A stretch of 35,393 bases of DNA from a bacterium (lineage in GTDB: Bacteria > Armatimonadota > Abditibacteriia > Abditibacteriales > Abditibacteriaceae). Both the position numbers and the translations under genes were made by a program. The notes under the pieces were generated by a model. The model made no database searches, was not told where the DNA came from, and saw only the letters and a list, made by a program, of their open reading frames with translations. Shown piece after piece: positions 26,227 through 34,269 of the stretch. The DNA is taken from the NCBI GenBank assembly GCA_004172935.1, contig SDZD01000064.1, forward strand, positions 1 to 35,393. Reading direction: 5' to 3'. The stretch's first letter is position 1. Every line of letters starts with the position of its first letter.

Positions 26227-27006
26227 ATGCCCTCCTCAATTTTTGCTGTTGTCGGTGATGTTCATGGCGCGATGTGGACGATGATTCGGTTGTTGAGCGG
26301 TTGGGAGAAATCGCGTAAACGGCGCCTTGATTTTGTGTTGCAGGTGGGGGATTTCGAGCCACACCGCGACGAGGATGATTTGAGTACGATGGCGGCGCCC
26401 GCCAAATATCGAGATTTAGGAGATTTTCCGCTGTTTGCCAGTGGTGGGGCGAGCTTTCCGTGGCCGATATGGTTTATCGGGGGCAATCATGAGCCTTACG
26501 GGTGGCTTAGCACGATGGAGATGGGGGGAGAGGTGGCGCCGAACTGCTCGTTTATTGGGCGGGCGAACATTATTTCGGTGGGAGGGATTCGCGTGGCAGG
26601 ATTGAGCGGGATTTTTAGGCCCGACCTGTTTGGCGCCTCACGGCCCGCAATCGAGGAGTTTGCAACGCGCTCGAACAAAGAGTGGATTGGGTGGAACGAG
26701 GGCGATGTAGGGCGGTTACTGACGCTGGGAGAGGCCGATGTGCTGTTGATGCACGAGTGGGCGGGCGAGTTTTCGGAGAATCAGCGCCATGTCCCGCTCG
26801 TAGCGGCATGGCCGTGGGTTGAAATGGTGGTGGAGTCGGTGCGACCTAAGATCGTGTTTTGCGGGCATTTGCACGCGCGTTGGCGCAGTGCGGTGCGAGT
26901 GGGAGGGCATTCTGTTCCCGTCGAGTGTCTGGCTCAGGTTTCGAGCGGCCCGGATGCCTTCGCGGTGTATGAAGTCGAGGACGGGGAGTTTCGCGCTTTG
27001 ACGTAG
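26227..27006 (+). CDS. Dbr1-like metallophosphoesterase (lariat-debranching-enzyme homolog)
   Basis: 259 residues of the calcineurin-like phosphoesterase fold. Metal-site residues are Asp11 and His13 (GDVHG), Asp42 (GDFE), Asn87-His88 (GGNHE), His176 (LLMHEW), His214 and His216 (GHLHARW). Beyond the generic fold it carries a series of blocks typical of RNA lariat-debranching enzyme Dbr1: GDFE..RDEDDL, MAAPAKYRDLGDF, FASGG, IWFIGGNHEP, GGEVAPN, SVGGIRVAGLSGIFRPDLF. Dbr1 cleaves 2',5'-phosphodiester bonds of intron lariats. Dbr1 proteins often have Cys in the first motif (GCxHG); here it is Asp, as in generic phosphoesterases. The substrate is unknown; a 2',5'-linked or other branched nucleic acid is plausible. 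No reverse transcriptase is visible nearby. The stop faces the ankyrin gene stop, 4 bases away. Confidence 0.88.
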   Translation: MPSSIFAVVGDVHGAMWTMIRLLSGWEKSRKRRLDFVLQVGDFEPHRDEDDLSTMAAPAKYRDLGDFPLFASGGASFPWPIWFIGGNHEPYGWLSTMEMGGEVAPNCSFIGRANIISVGGIRVAGLSGIFRPDLFGASRPAIEEFATRSNKEWIGWNEGDVGRLLTLGEADVLLMHEWAGEFSENQRHVPLVAAWPWVEMVVESVRPKIVFCGHLHARWRSAVRVGGHSVPVECLAQVSSGPDAFAVYEVEDGEFRALT

Positions 27007-27010
27007 AAAT

Positions 27011-27514
27011 TCAGTGGACTATGAGGGAGTCGAAATAGCGGTTGATTTCGGCCATGCCTTCCAGCCAGAGCGTGCAGCCAATGGGCTGGGTGTGGTTGGG
27101 GGCTGCTTTGGCTTCCTCGTAATCGGCACGAGCGAGGCTGACGGGAGTGCGCCCGTAGTCGTCCTTGATGTCGAGGTCTGCGCCGTTTTGATGGAGGAAG
27201 ATAACCATGTCGGGATGTCCCCATGAACAGGCTATGTGTAAAGGCGTCATGCCGAACTCGCCTTTTGTGTTGGCATCGGCTCCTGATTCGATGAGGAGCT
27301 GGGCGATAGCGACCCCACCCGCTGGCAAACCCTGAGCGGCGAACCAGAGGGGTGGGTTGCCACCTTCGCCGTTGGCTTCGCGCGTGTTGAGTTCATTGAT
27401 GTCGGCACCCTCGGCGAGAAGTGAGCGGACTTTTTTGACATCGCGCTGACGCGCGGCTTGGTGGAGAGGCGGCAGCATAAATTCCGATTGGATTGGTACT
27501 TCGATGGTTTTCAT
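27011..27514 (-). CDS. Small ankyrin-repeat protein
   Basis: 167 residues from the ATG at 27514, which has AGGA about 8 bases upstream; an upstream in-frame ATG at 27586 lacks this support. About three ankyrin repeats fill the protein: PPLHQAARQRDVKKVRSLLAEGADINE, PPLWFAAQGLP..IAQLLIESGADANT and TPLHIACSWGHPDMVIFLHQNGADLDI, then GRTPVSLARADY. A short C-terminal helix follows. It is unlike the large ankyrin-kelch copies and closer to consensus repeats. Likely a cytoplasmic protein-interaction module; no partner is evident. Confidence 0.9.
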   Translation of the reverse strand: MKTIEVPIQSEFMLPPLHQAARQRDVKKVRSLLAEGADINELNTREANGEGGNPPLWFAAQGLPAGGVAIAQLLIESGADANTKGEFGMTPLHIACSWGHPDMVIFLHQNGADLDIKDDYGRTPVSLARADYEEAKAAPNHTQPIGCTLWLEGMAEINRYFDSLIVH

Positions 27515-27586
27515 GTTCTGAGTCCTGCGTATACGATGCCAGCAGGGGCTTAATTGAATATGCCTCGGAAATGAATTTTTATTCAA

Positions 27587-27735
27587 TTCACCTCAGAGAA
27601 GGGGGAGTTCTCGTAGGATATTTTTAACCGCCGATGGATTGCAGGATGGGGACGTGGCATATGGCCCGGTGGGGTTTGTGGCACTCCGTACGGGGCTTGG
27701 GTGGCACGAAGTGCCGGGTGAGGGCCGCGCGGGTT
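27587..27735. repeat. Intergenic region with degraded palindromic repeat
   Basis: No gene is seen between the small ankyrin gene and the response regulator. From about 27680 to 27732 there are remnants matching the arms of the 11020-11196 element: GGCACTCCGTACGG on the left, and GGTGGCACGAAGTGCCGGGTGAGGGCCG on the right, where GGCAC-GAA-GTGCC replaces GGCC-GAA-GGCC. It could also serve as the terminator region of the response regulator. Confidence 0.6.
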
Positions 27736-28113
27736 TTAGTTGGTTAGTAGGGTTTGGATACGTTGTATTAGTTCTTGCATGGAGAAGGGTTTTAGGAGAT
27801 AGTCGGTGGCTCCGGCGGCCATGCTTTTTTCTTTGTCTCTGGCTTCGCCTCGTGCTGTTAGCATCAGGATGGGGAGAGACTTTCCGTAGGTTGAGGCTGC
27901 GCGTAGGGTTCGGCAGACATCCCAGCCGGACAGGTGGGGGAGCATTACGTCCAGAATCATCAGGTGGGGTTTTAATTCGAGGGCTTGCGCCAAGCCACTT
28001 TCGCCGTCGAAGGCTTTTAGCACTGCGAAGCCCTTGTTCTCCAAATTGAAGGCGATTGTCTCGACGAGCAGAGGCTCGTCATCCACGATTAATATAGTCT
28101 TTTGAGAATTCAT
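27736..28113 (-). CDS. Single-domain response regulator
   Basis: 125 residues forming only a receiver (CheY-like) domain. The acidic pocket is Asp11-Asp12, the phosphoacceptor is Asp55 (LMILDVMLP), and the switch residues are Thr86 and Lys108 (LLKPF). No output domain, so it acts by protein contact or as a phosphate relay. The large kinases at 2898-8924 lack a DNA-binding partner in the window and could be, but need not be, its source of phosphate. It is divergent from the phosphate-uptake genes with 89 bases between. Confidence 0.92.
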   Translation of the reverse strand: MNSQKTILIVDDEPLLVETIAFNLENKGFAVLKAFDGESGLAQALELKPHLMILDVMLPHLSGWDVCRTLRAASTYGKSLPILMLTARGEARDKEKSMAAGATDYLLKPFSMQELIQRIQTLLTN

Positions 28114-28202
28114 TTTTTCGGATTGTGTCCACAGCCAGCAAATGCACTCCTTACACTCTGCGCTCCTTAATCTGCTGTTAATATAAAGGACTCTGCATCA
28201 TA
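28114..28202 (+). promoter_or_regulatory. Divergent region before the phosphate-uptake genes
   Basis: A likely -10 TAATAT lies near 28177 with CTTACA/TTACAC-like elements further up. The two loosely similar CTTA-x-CTGC words (CTTACACTCTGC and CTTAATCTGC) could be degenerate direct repeats for a phosphate regulator; this is weak. Confidence 0.25.
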
Positions 28203-28835
28203 ATGGCTCGCTTTCAACTTTTGCCTGCGGAAAACCGCTTCTTCGACTGGTTCGAAAAGGGAAGCACCAATCTCTTGTTTATCGCGGGTTCGCTTCAAGA
28301 CCTGCTCGACAACTATGAGCGATTAGAATCGAAAATTCGTACCATCTCGGACGCTGAGCGTCAGGGCGATTTTATCTCTCATGAAATCCAGGATTTGCTT
28401 GTCAAAACCCTGATCACCCCGTTCGATCAGGAGGATATTCGCGCACTTTACCAGTCCATCGACGATGTCGTGGACGTTATCGAGCAAGCCGCGATTTTAT
28501 TGCGCTTGTACAAAATCGAGCAACCCACTGAGTCGGCCCGCCAAATGGCGGCTATCATCGTGGCGTGCGCCGAAGAAATCAATATTGCCATGCCATTGTT
28601 GCGCGACAAGAAGCATTTCGGCGTTATTCCAACTCACTTGCGCGAGGTGCATCGTTTGGAAAACGAGGCCGACACCATTCGCCGCAACGCGCTCGAAGAG
28701 CTGGTCGCTAACCACCGCGACGACTGGTTCGAGTTCATGCGCTGGAAAGAGGTGTATCAACTTCTGGAGCGCGCCGCGAACATGTGCGAAGACATCGCCG
28801 ACGTTTTACAAACCGTGCTGGTGAAAAATGGTTGA
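28203..28835 (+). CDS. DUF47 / PhoU-like phosphate transport regulator
   Basis: 210 residues, all-helical, of the DUF47 (TIGR00153, PhoU-like) family usually paired with PiT transporters. Conserved features include LPAENRFFDWFEKGSTNL, SDAERQGDFISHEI, LLVKTLITPFDQEDI, SIDDVVDVIEQAA, and a C-terminal WKEVYQLLERAANMCEDIADVL. It likely sits at the cytoplasmic face and gates or regulates the transporter. It overlaps the next gene by 8 bases, evidence of translational coupling. Confidence 0.94.
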   Translation: MARFQLLPAENRFFDWFEKGSTNLLFIAGSLQDLLDNYERLESKIRTISDAERQGDFISHEIQDLLVKTLITPFDQEDIRALYQSIDDVVDVIEQAAILLRLYKIEQPTESARQMAAIIVACAEEINIAMPLLRDKKHFGVIPTHLREVHRLENEADTIRRNALEELVANHRDDWFEFMRWKEVYQLLERAANMCEDIADVLQTVLVKNG

Positions 28836-29862
28836 CCCCCTGGTTCTGTTCATCATCGTGATGGTGTTGTCGGTCGGCTTCGACTTCGTCAACGGCTTTC
28901 ACGATACCGCCAACGCAATTGCTACGGTTGTTGCAACGCGCGTTTTGACGCCGGGGCAAGCCATTTTGATGTCGGCGTCGCTCAACTTCATTGGTGCCAT
29001 GACAGGCACCGCTGTCGCGAAAACCATCACTTCGGGACTCATTTCGCCCGAAGTGGCTGGAACGCATCCCTACATCATCGTGGCGGCGCTGCTTTCGGCC
29101 ATCACGTGGAACATCATCACCTGGTTCTATGGCATCCCTTCCAGTTCCAGCCACGCCCTCATCGGTGGGTTGCTGGGAGCCGCCGTGACTGCGACTAGCA
29201 GTTTGGCGACGCCCAAGTGGGATAACGTGCTGTTGAAAGTCATTTTGCCGCTGATCATCTCGCCAGTTGTCGGTTTCATTGCTGCGTGGTTCGTGATGAT
29301 CGTTTTGCTGCGCCTGTTCGCGAAGCGCACGCCCTCGCAAGTGCAGGGCACCTTCGGCAAGTTGCAAATCGCTTCGTCGGCTTTCATGGCTTTTAGCCAC
29401 GGAAGCAACGATGCTCAAAAGACGATGGGTATCATGGCGCTGGCGCTATTGACTTATCAGCATCATGGTGCCAATGTACCCATTCCCGCCGATTTTCCGA
29501 TTCCCGCATGGATTAAGCTCACTGCCGCAATCGCGATGGGTACGGGAACCGCCTTTGGCGGTTGGCGCATCATCAAAACCATGGGGCACAAACTGGCGCG
29601 TTTGCAGCCTATCCACGGTTTCGCTGCTGAGACTGCCGCCGCTACCATCATTGAGACGGCTTCGCGCCTTGGCTGGCCGCTCAGCACGACCCACGTTATC
29701 AGCTCGTCCATCCTTGGTACGGGCGCCTCGCGTGGCTTCAACGCTGTGCGCTGGAATATCGCGGGCAGCATCGTTACGGCGTGGGTTCTGACCATCCCGC
29801 TGTGTATGGCGCTTGCCAGCCTTTTCTACGCCGTGCTGCGAGCTGTGTTCCATCTGGCGTAA
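28828..29862 (+). CDS. pit: PiT-family inorganic phosphate transporter
   Basis: 344 residues, mostly membrane helices. The PiT signature GFDFVNGFHDTANAIATVVATRVL is at the N-terminus, and the second repeat of the family appears as AFMAFSHGSNDAQKTMGIMALAL near the middle, consistent with an internally duplicated transporter for phosphate (as neutral metal-phosphate, proton- or sodium-linked). It ends with a strong terminator and is coupled to the DUF47 gene. Confidence 0.95.
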   Translation: MVDPLVLFIIVMVLSVGFDFVNGFHDTANAIATVVATRVLTPGQAILMSASLNFIGAMTGTAVAKTITSGLISPEVAGTHPYIIVAALLSAITWNIITWFYGIPSSSSHALIGGLLGAAVTATSSLATPKWDNVLLKVILPLIISPVVGFIAAWFVMIVLLRLFAKRTPSQVQGTFGKLQIASSAFMAFSHGSNDAQKTMGIMALALLTYQHHGANVPIPADFPIPAWIKLTAAIAMGTGTAFGGWRIIKTMGHKLARLQPIHGFAAETAAATIIETASRLGWPLSTTHVISSSILGTGASRGFNAVRWNIAGSIVTAWVLTIPLCMALASLFYAVLRAVFHLA

Positions 29863-29875
29863 AACCCTCAAAACC

Positions 29876-29915
29876 AAAACGCCCTCTGAATTAAATTTCG
29901 GAGGGCGTTTTTGTT
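29876..29915. terminator. Bidirectional terminator between pit and accA
   Basis: AAAACGCCCTCTGAA and TTTCGGAGGGCGTTTTT form a stem of about 12 pairs with an A-run upstream and T-run downstream, so it works for rightward pit and leftward accA (whose stop is at 29923). Confidence 0.9.
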
Positions 29916-29922
29916 AAAGGAC

Positions 29923-30942
29923 TTAGGCGTGGCCGTTGAGTTCGGGATGGAACTCAGGTTCGGTCTGTGGTTCGTCGAAGTCGCCAAGTTTGCGGAAGCG
30001 TTGGTAGCGGGCTTCGATTAGATCATCGCCATTCAATTTGTCCAGTTCGCCGAGGTGGCGTTCGAGAGCATCGCCGAGGTTTTTGCCCATTGCTGGCAAA
30101 TCGCGGTGGGCGCCGCCCAATGGCTCTTCGACGATTTCCTCGATGACTTTGAGGCGAAGCGCATCCTGAGCGGTGATTTTGAGCTGTTGCGAGGTGACGG
30201 GCGCTTTGGCCGGGTCGCGGAATAGGATCGAGGCGCAGGCTTCGGGCGAGATGACCGAATAGTAAGAGTGTTCGAGCATCAGCACACGGTCGCCGAGTGC
30301 GGTGGCGATAGCGCCACCGGAGCAGCCTTCGCCGATGATAGCAACGAGGATGGGCACTTTGAGCGCGCTCATCATCATTTGGGAATGGGCGATTGCTTCG
30401 GAGATGCCGCGCTCTTCAGCTGCTGGCGAGCAGGCCGCGCCGGGAGTATCGACGAGAGATAGAATGGGGCGACCAAAGCGCGCGGCCATTTCCATCACTC
30501 GTCCGGCTTTACGAAGACCTTCCGGTGAGGGTTGGCCGAAGTTGCGGGCTTGACGCTCTTTGGTATCGCGGCCTTTCTGGTTGCCGACGATGGCGATGGG
30601 ACGCCCGCGAAAGCGTGCGAATCCGGCGACTATGGCCCCATCGTCGCCAAAAGCTCGGTCGCCATGCAACTCGATCCAATCAGTGCAGAGCGCCCCGATG
30701 ATGTCGAGCGAATAGGGACGCTTGGGATGGCGCGCCATTTGGACTTTGTCCCAGGGGCTTAAGTCCGCGTAGATGCGTCGCATCACTTCGCGCTTATGCG
30801 ATTCTAGCCGCTCGATGTTATCCATCAGTTTTTGGCGAGAGGCCGTGTCTATGCCGTCGGAAGTGGATAGACGCTTGATTTCGTCTATTTGTTCTTCGAT
30901 CTCAACGAGCGGTTTTTCAAAAGGTAGCCAACGAGAAAGCAT
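29923..30942 (-). CDS. accA: Acetyl-CoA carboxylase carboxyltransferase subunit alpha
   Basis: 339 residues. Forms the carboxyltransferase with AccD, moving the carboxyl group from carboxybiotin to acetyl-CoA to make malonyl-CoA. Signatures are PYSLDIIGALCTDWIELHGDRAFGDDGAIVAGFARF, NQKGRDTKE, and the AAEERGISEAIA stretch that binds the substrate, followed by GEGCSGGAIA. The C-terminus has a Glu/Pro tail. The start ATG lacks a ribosome site. It sits 62 bases downstream of accD and is probably in the same transcript. Confidence 0.96.
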   Translation of the reverse strand: MLSRWLPFEKPLVEIEEQIDEIKRLSTSDGIDTASRQKLMDNIERLESHKREVMRRIYADLSPWDKVQMARHPKRPYSLDIIGALCTDWIELHGDRAFGDDGAIVAGFARFRGRPIAIVGNQKGRDTKERQARNFGQPSPEGLRKAGRVMEMAARFGRPILSLVDTPGAACSPAAEERGISEAIAHSQMMMSALKVPILVAIIGEGCSGGAIATALGDRVLMLEHSYYSVISPEACASILFRDPAKAPVTSQQLKITAQDALRLKVIEEIVEEPLGGAHRDLPAMGKNLGDALERHLGELDKLNGDDLIEARYQRFRKLGDFDEPQTEPEFHPELNGHA

Positions 30943-31004
30943 CTGTATTTTGGTTTAGGCCGGGTTAAAGTTAGTTTCGTATACCGACGGACTCAAGAAC
31001 CCTA

Positions 31005-31823
31005 CTAATCGAGCAACAAACTTAAAACCTGACCTAACTCCTCTTTCAGCTTCGTGCGTGGGACGATGATGTCAATTTGGCCGTGGGCCATTTGAAATTC
31101 TGCCGATTGGAAATCGCGAGGTAGCTTGATTCGCAGGTTCTGTTCGATGACGCGCGCTCCGGTGAAGCCAATCATGGCTCCCGGTTCGGCGACCAGCAAA
31201 TCGCCCAGCGAGGCGAACGAAGCCTGAACGCCGGCCATTGATGGGTCGGTGAGCAGAGAAATAAATGGTAGGCCCGCTTCGCGCAAGCGACCAACCGCCG
31301 CGCTGGTTTTCGCCATCTGCATCAAGCTCATCAAGCCTTCCTGCATACGGGCGCCTCCAGTGGAAGTGGCGGTGATAACTGGGCGACGCTCTTTGAGGGC
31401 GCGCTCGAAGAGGCGAGTGACTTTTTCGCCGAAGACCGAACCCATTGAGCCGCCCATGAAGGCGAAGTCGGAGGCGGCAATGGCAATCGGACGACCATTG
31501 AGGGTGGCAGCACCGCTCAACATCGAGTCATTTTCTCCGGTTTTAATCTGTGCGCCGCTGCGTTTGGGCAGATAGTCGGGAAACGCGAGGGGATCGCGCG
31601 GCATTAAATCCTTATCCCACTCTTCAAAATTTTCTGTTAAAAGGTCGATACGGGCGCGCGCGCCCATGCGACCATGATGCCCGCAACGCGCGCAGACGTT
31701 GAGGTCGCGCACGTAATCCTTGGTGACGAGCATAGCCCCACACCCAGGACATTTGAGCATGAGGTTGGCCGGAATTTCTTGCATCCGGCCTTGAATCGGT
31801 TCCAAATTGGTGGGTCGAACCAT
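31005..31823 (-). CDS. accD: Acetyl-CoA carboxylase carboxyltransferase subunit beta
   Basis: 272 residues from the ATG at 31823, or 287 from an in-frame TTG at 31868. The four-Cys zinc finger CPGC...CARC with GHHGRMGARARI is at the N-terminus, then the carboxyltransferase core: AIAASDFAFMGGSMGSVFGEK, TATSTGGARMQEGLMSLMQMAK, SLLTDPSMAGVQASFASLGD and GFTGARVIEQ. The ATG is preceded by AAAGAGC. The TTG form would begin MAVFSRIRH, resembling family N-termini, but leaves only about 20 bases to the divergent pheA start, so the choice is open. Confidence 0.95.
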   Translation of the reverse strand: MVRPTNLEPIQGRMQEIPANLMLKCPGCGAMLVTKDYVRDLNVCARCGHHGRMGARARIDLLTENFEEWDKDLMPRDPLAFPDYLPKRSGAQIKTGENDSMLSGAATLNGRPIAIAASDFAFMGGSMGSVFGEKVTRLFERALKERRPVITATSTGGARMQEGLMSLMQMAKTSAAVGRLREAGLPFISLLTDPSMAGVQASFASLGDLLVAEPGAMIGFTGARVIEQNLRIKLPRDFQSAEFQMAHGQIDIIVPRTKLKEELGQVLSLLLD

Positions 31824-31887
31824 AAATTTGCTCTTTATAGCATGGCGTATTCGGGAAAACACGGCCAACTTCGGTAAATTCTCGAAT

Positions 31888-32982
31888 ATGGAAAATTCTA
31901 CGCCCCAAGACGAACTTGGCGAGTGGCGTGCGCGTATTGACGCGCTTGATTCCCAAATGTTGCAACTCTTGGAGCATCGCGTTCAGTGCGCTTTGCACGT
32001 TGGAGAAATCAAAAAACGCAATTCCTGGCCTCTCCACGACCCGGCGCGTGAAAAACTTATCTACGAGCGACTGCGCCAAAAACAGGCCGAAATGGAAGGC
32101 GCGTTGCCTGCATCGGCGATTACCTCGATATTTCGCGAGATTATTTCAGCTTGTCGCGCCGCCGAACACCCGGTGCGTGTTGCCTTCCTTGGCCCCGCCG
32201 GAACCAATACCCAGGAAGCAGCTATTCAGTTCTTCGGCTCTGCCGTCGAAGGGTGGCCATGTGCGACTCCTGACGAGGCTTGCCGCGCGGTGGCTTCGGG
32301 TGGCGCTGATTATGCCGTCATCGCTATCGAGAACTCGATTCAAGGTTTGGTGCCCGCGAACCTCGATTTGTTGGCTGCGGCGAGTTTGAGCATCATCGCC
32401 GAAATCGAGTTGCCGATTCATCATTGCTTGTTGTCCAATTCGGATATCAGCACCATTAACACCATCTACTCGCACGAGCAGGGCATCGCCCAATGCCGTG
32501 GTTGGTTGGCAGCCCACCTTCCCGGTGCGGCGCTAGTGCCCGTTACTTCGACGGCACGGGGCGCGGAGATGGCGGCCAAGGAGAAGGGCGCAGCGGCGAT
32601 TTCGTCGGCGCTGGCGGCGGATATTTACGCGCTGCAAGTTGTGGCGAGCAACATCGAAGACATCGCGGGTAACAAAACCCGATTCTATGTGGTTGCTACC
32701 ACCGATAAAGCTCCGGCCCCGACGGGACGCGACAAGACCTCGCTGACCTTCTTGACTCCGCATAAACCGGGCGCGTTGGCTGAGGTGTTGGCTGTGTTCG
32801 CGCGCGGCAATGTGAACGTTTCGATGATTCAAAGCCGTCCGTCGCGTCAGGCGGCGTGGGAATATCGCTTCTTCGCCGATGTCAGCGGACATCAGAACGA
32901 TCCACGATTGCAAGGTGTGTGGGAAGAACTGCGGGCGCACACCGTCTCGTTCAAGATTCTGGGGTCTTACCCAGAGGCATAA
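31888..32982 (+). CDS. pheA: Bifunctional chorismate mutase / prephenate dehydratase
   Basis: 364 residues from the ATG at 31888. An N-terminal AroQ-type chorismate mutase (about 9-90; RARIDALDSQMLQLLEHRV, then IKKRNSWPLHDPAREK) is followed by prephenate dehydratase (about 95-275; VAFLGPAGTNTQEAA, IENSIQG, and the TRF motif at 264-266 with the catalytic Thr), then an ACT domain (about 284-360; TPHKPGALAEVLAVFARGNVNVSMIQSRP). It makes phenylpyruvate on the path to phenylalanine; ACT binds phenylalanine for feedback inhibition. The family ESRP motif reads QSRP here. Divergent from accD. Confidence 0.94.
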   Translation: MENSTPQDELGEWRARIDALDSQMLQLLEHRVQCALHVGEIKKRNSWPLHDPAREKLIYERLRQKQAEMEGALPASAITSIFREIISACRAAEHPVRVAFLGPAGTNTQEAAIQFFGSAVEGWPCATPDEACRAVASGGADYAVIAIENSIQGLVPANLDLLAAASLSIIAEIELPIHHCLLSNSDISTINTIYSHEQGIAQCRGWLAAHLPGAALVPVTSTARGAEMAAKEKGAAAISSALAADIYALQVVASNIEDIAGNKTRFYVVATTDKAPAPTGRDKTSLTFLTPHKPGALAEVLAVFARGNVNVSMIQSRPSRQAAWEYRFFADVSGHQNDPRLQGVWEELRAHTVSFKILGSYPEA

Positions 32983-32989
32983 GAAATTG

Positions 32990-33021
32990 ACGAAGTAGTT
33001 GGTGTTAGCTGGCTACTTCGT
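32990..33021 (+). terminator. Terminator of pheA overlapping the MFS gene end
   Basis: ACGAAGTAG (32990-32998) and CTACTTCGT (33013-33021) are perfect 9-base arms followed on the plus strand by TTTTGGTT. The right arm lies within the last codons of the leftward MFS gene. Confidence 0.55.
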
Positions 33022-34269
33022 TTTGGTTATAGCGCTGGTTGGCGTAGTAGCCACAGGAGGCCGCTATTAGGCATACAACGCCGCCGAGGAGGATGGGGGC
33101 GCGCCCACCCATCACGTCGGCGAGCCAGCCTACTAGCGGCCCGCCGATGGGGGTTGTGCCCATAGAGAGCACGGTTTGCAGGGCGAGTACACGTCCGCGC
33201 ATTTCGGGCTTGGCCTCGATCTGGACGATGGCGGTTGTGGACGTGGTGTAGAGGATGCTCGCCATGCCCATGATAAACACGATGGGGCGGCGAAGGCGAC
33301 CTGGGAAACCGAGGCGAGAAGAAGCATCATCACGCCCAGAGCAGCGGCGCCAAAAACGACGTGGTGGATTTTTACCAGACCACGACTTGCGACGACCAGA
33401 GCGCTTGCGACTGCTCCACAACTGAAAAGCGAGTAGATGAGGGTGAAAACGCTTTCGTTGCTGTGCAGGGTGTCGGTGACGAACAGCGGTAGGGTGACGC
33501 TGAAGTTGTAAGCGAGGGTGCCGATGGCCGCTAACATGGCGAAGTTAATCCACAGCACCGGGGTTGATAGTACGTAGAGAAAGCCCTCGCGGATTTCGCC
33601 CTTGCCGCGCGCTTTGTAGGGCTGGCGAAAAAGTTCTGCGGGGCGCATGATGTACAGGCAAAACAAAACAGCCAGATACGTCAGAGCGTCGAGGGCGAAG
33701 CACCAGCCATAGCCCACGGTAATCACAAGCAATCCTGCCAGCGCAGGGCCGAAAATGCGCGATACGTTGACGATGGTGCTGTAAAGCACGATTGCATTGG
33801 GGAGGTCTTCGGCGGGGACCATCTCGGTCACGAAGGAGCGCCGCAGTGGGTTGTCGAAGGCCAACAAAATGCCCCCGGCGATGGCAAGTCCGTACAGCCC
33901 GAAAATGGGCGGGTGGGGCATGAAAGCTAGAATTGCCAGACCCACCGATTGCACCATGGCGAGGCTCTGAGTTCGCAGCAGGAGGCGCCGTTTGTCGGAC
34001 CTATCGGCGATGGCTCCGGCCCATGCCGAAAGGAAAAGCACTGGGCCGTACTGGCAAGCGGCCAGAAAGCCCACAGCTACGCCCTTGCCCACGATGTCCA
34101 AGATGAACAGGGTGAGGGCGACGTTGGTCAGCCAGTTCCCTGTGTTGGAGACCATCTGACCGATGAAAAACAGTTTGAAATTGCGATTTCTGAGGGCGAC
34201 AAATGTGCTGCTCAGAAATCGAGTTCGCCACGGGCCTTTTGGAATCGAATTCTCTGGTTCTGGACTCAC
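33005..34269 (-). pseudogene. MFS exporter with a one-base frameshift
   Basis: A major-facilitator transporter of the MFS_3 (EntS-like) type: FVALRNRNFKLFFIGQMVSNTGNWLTNVAL at the N-terminus, DRSDKRRLLL loop motif, and PLRRSFVTEMVPAEDLPNAIVL in the middle. The frame that begins at the GTG at 34269 runs well through about 320 residues (to ASVSQVAFAAP), then leaves the family sequence. From about 33290 a different frame continues the same protein (VFIMGMASILYTTSTTAIVQIEAKPEMRGRVLALQTVLSMG, GGPLVGWLADVMGG, down to the stop at 33005). One base is missing or extra near the GGGG run at 33284-33287 (CCCC in the coding sense). The repaired protein would have about 421 residues. The start follows immediately after the stop of the isochorismatase-like gene, so they are translationally coupled. 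Confidence 0.87.

Noticed and set aside
26227..27006. Retron or group II intron next to the Dbr1-like gene
   Set aside because: No reverse transcriptase or maturase-like frame was found anywhere in the window.
20024..27514. Polymorphic toxin/immunity locus
   Set aside because: No toxin domain, secretion-associated gene or RHS/LXG-type protein is visible, so only a loose analogy is kept.
28735..29418. Minus-strand frame opposite pit
   Set aside because: Asn/Arg/His/Asp-rich antisense of the PiT signature region; the plus-strand transporter is unambiguous.
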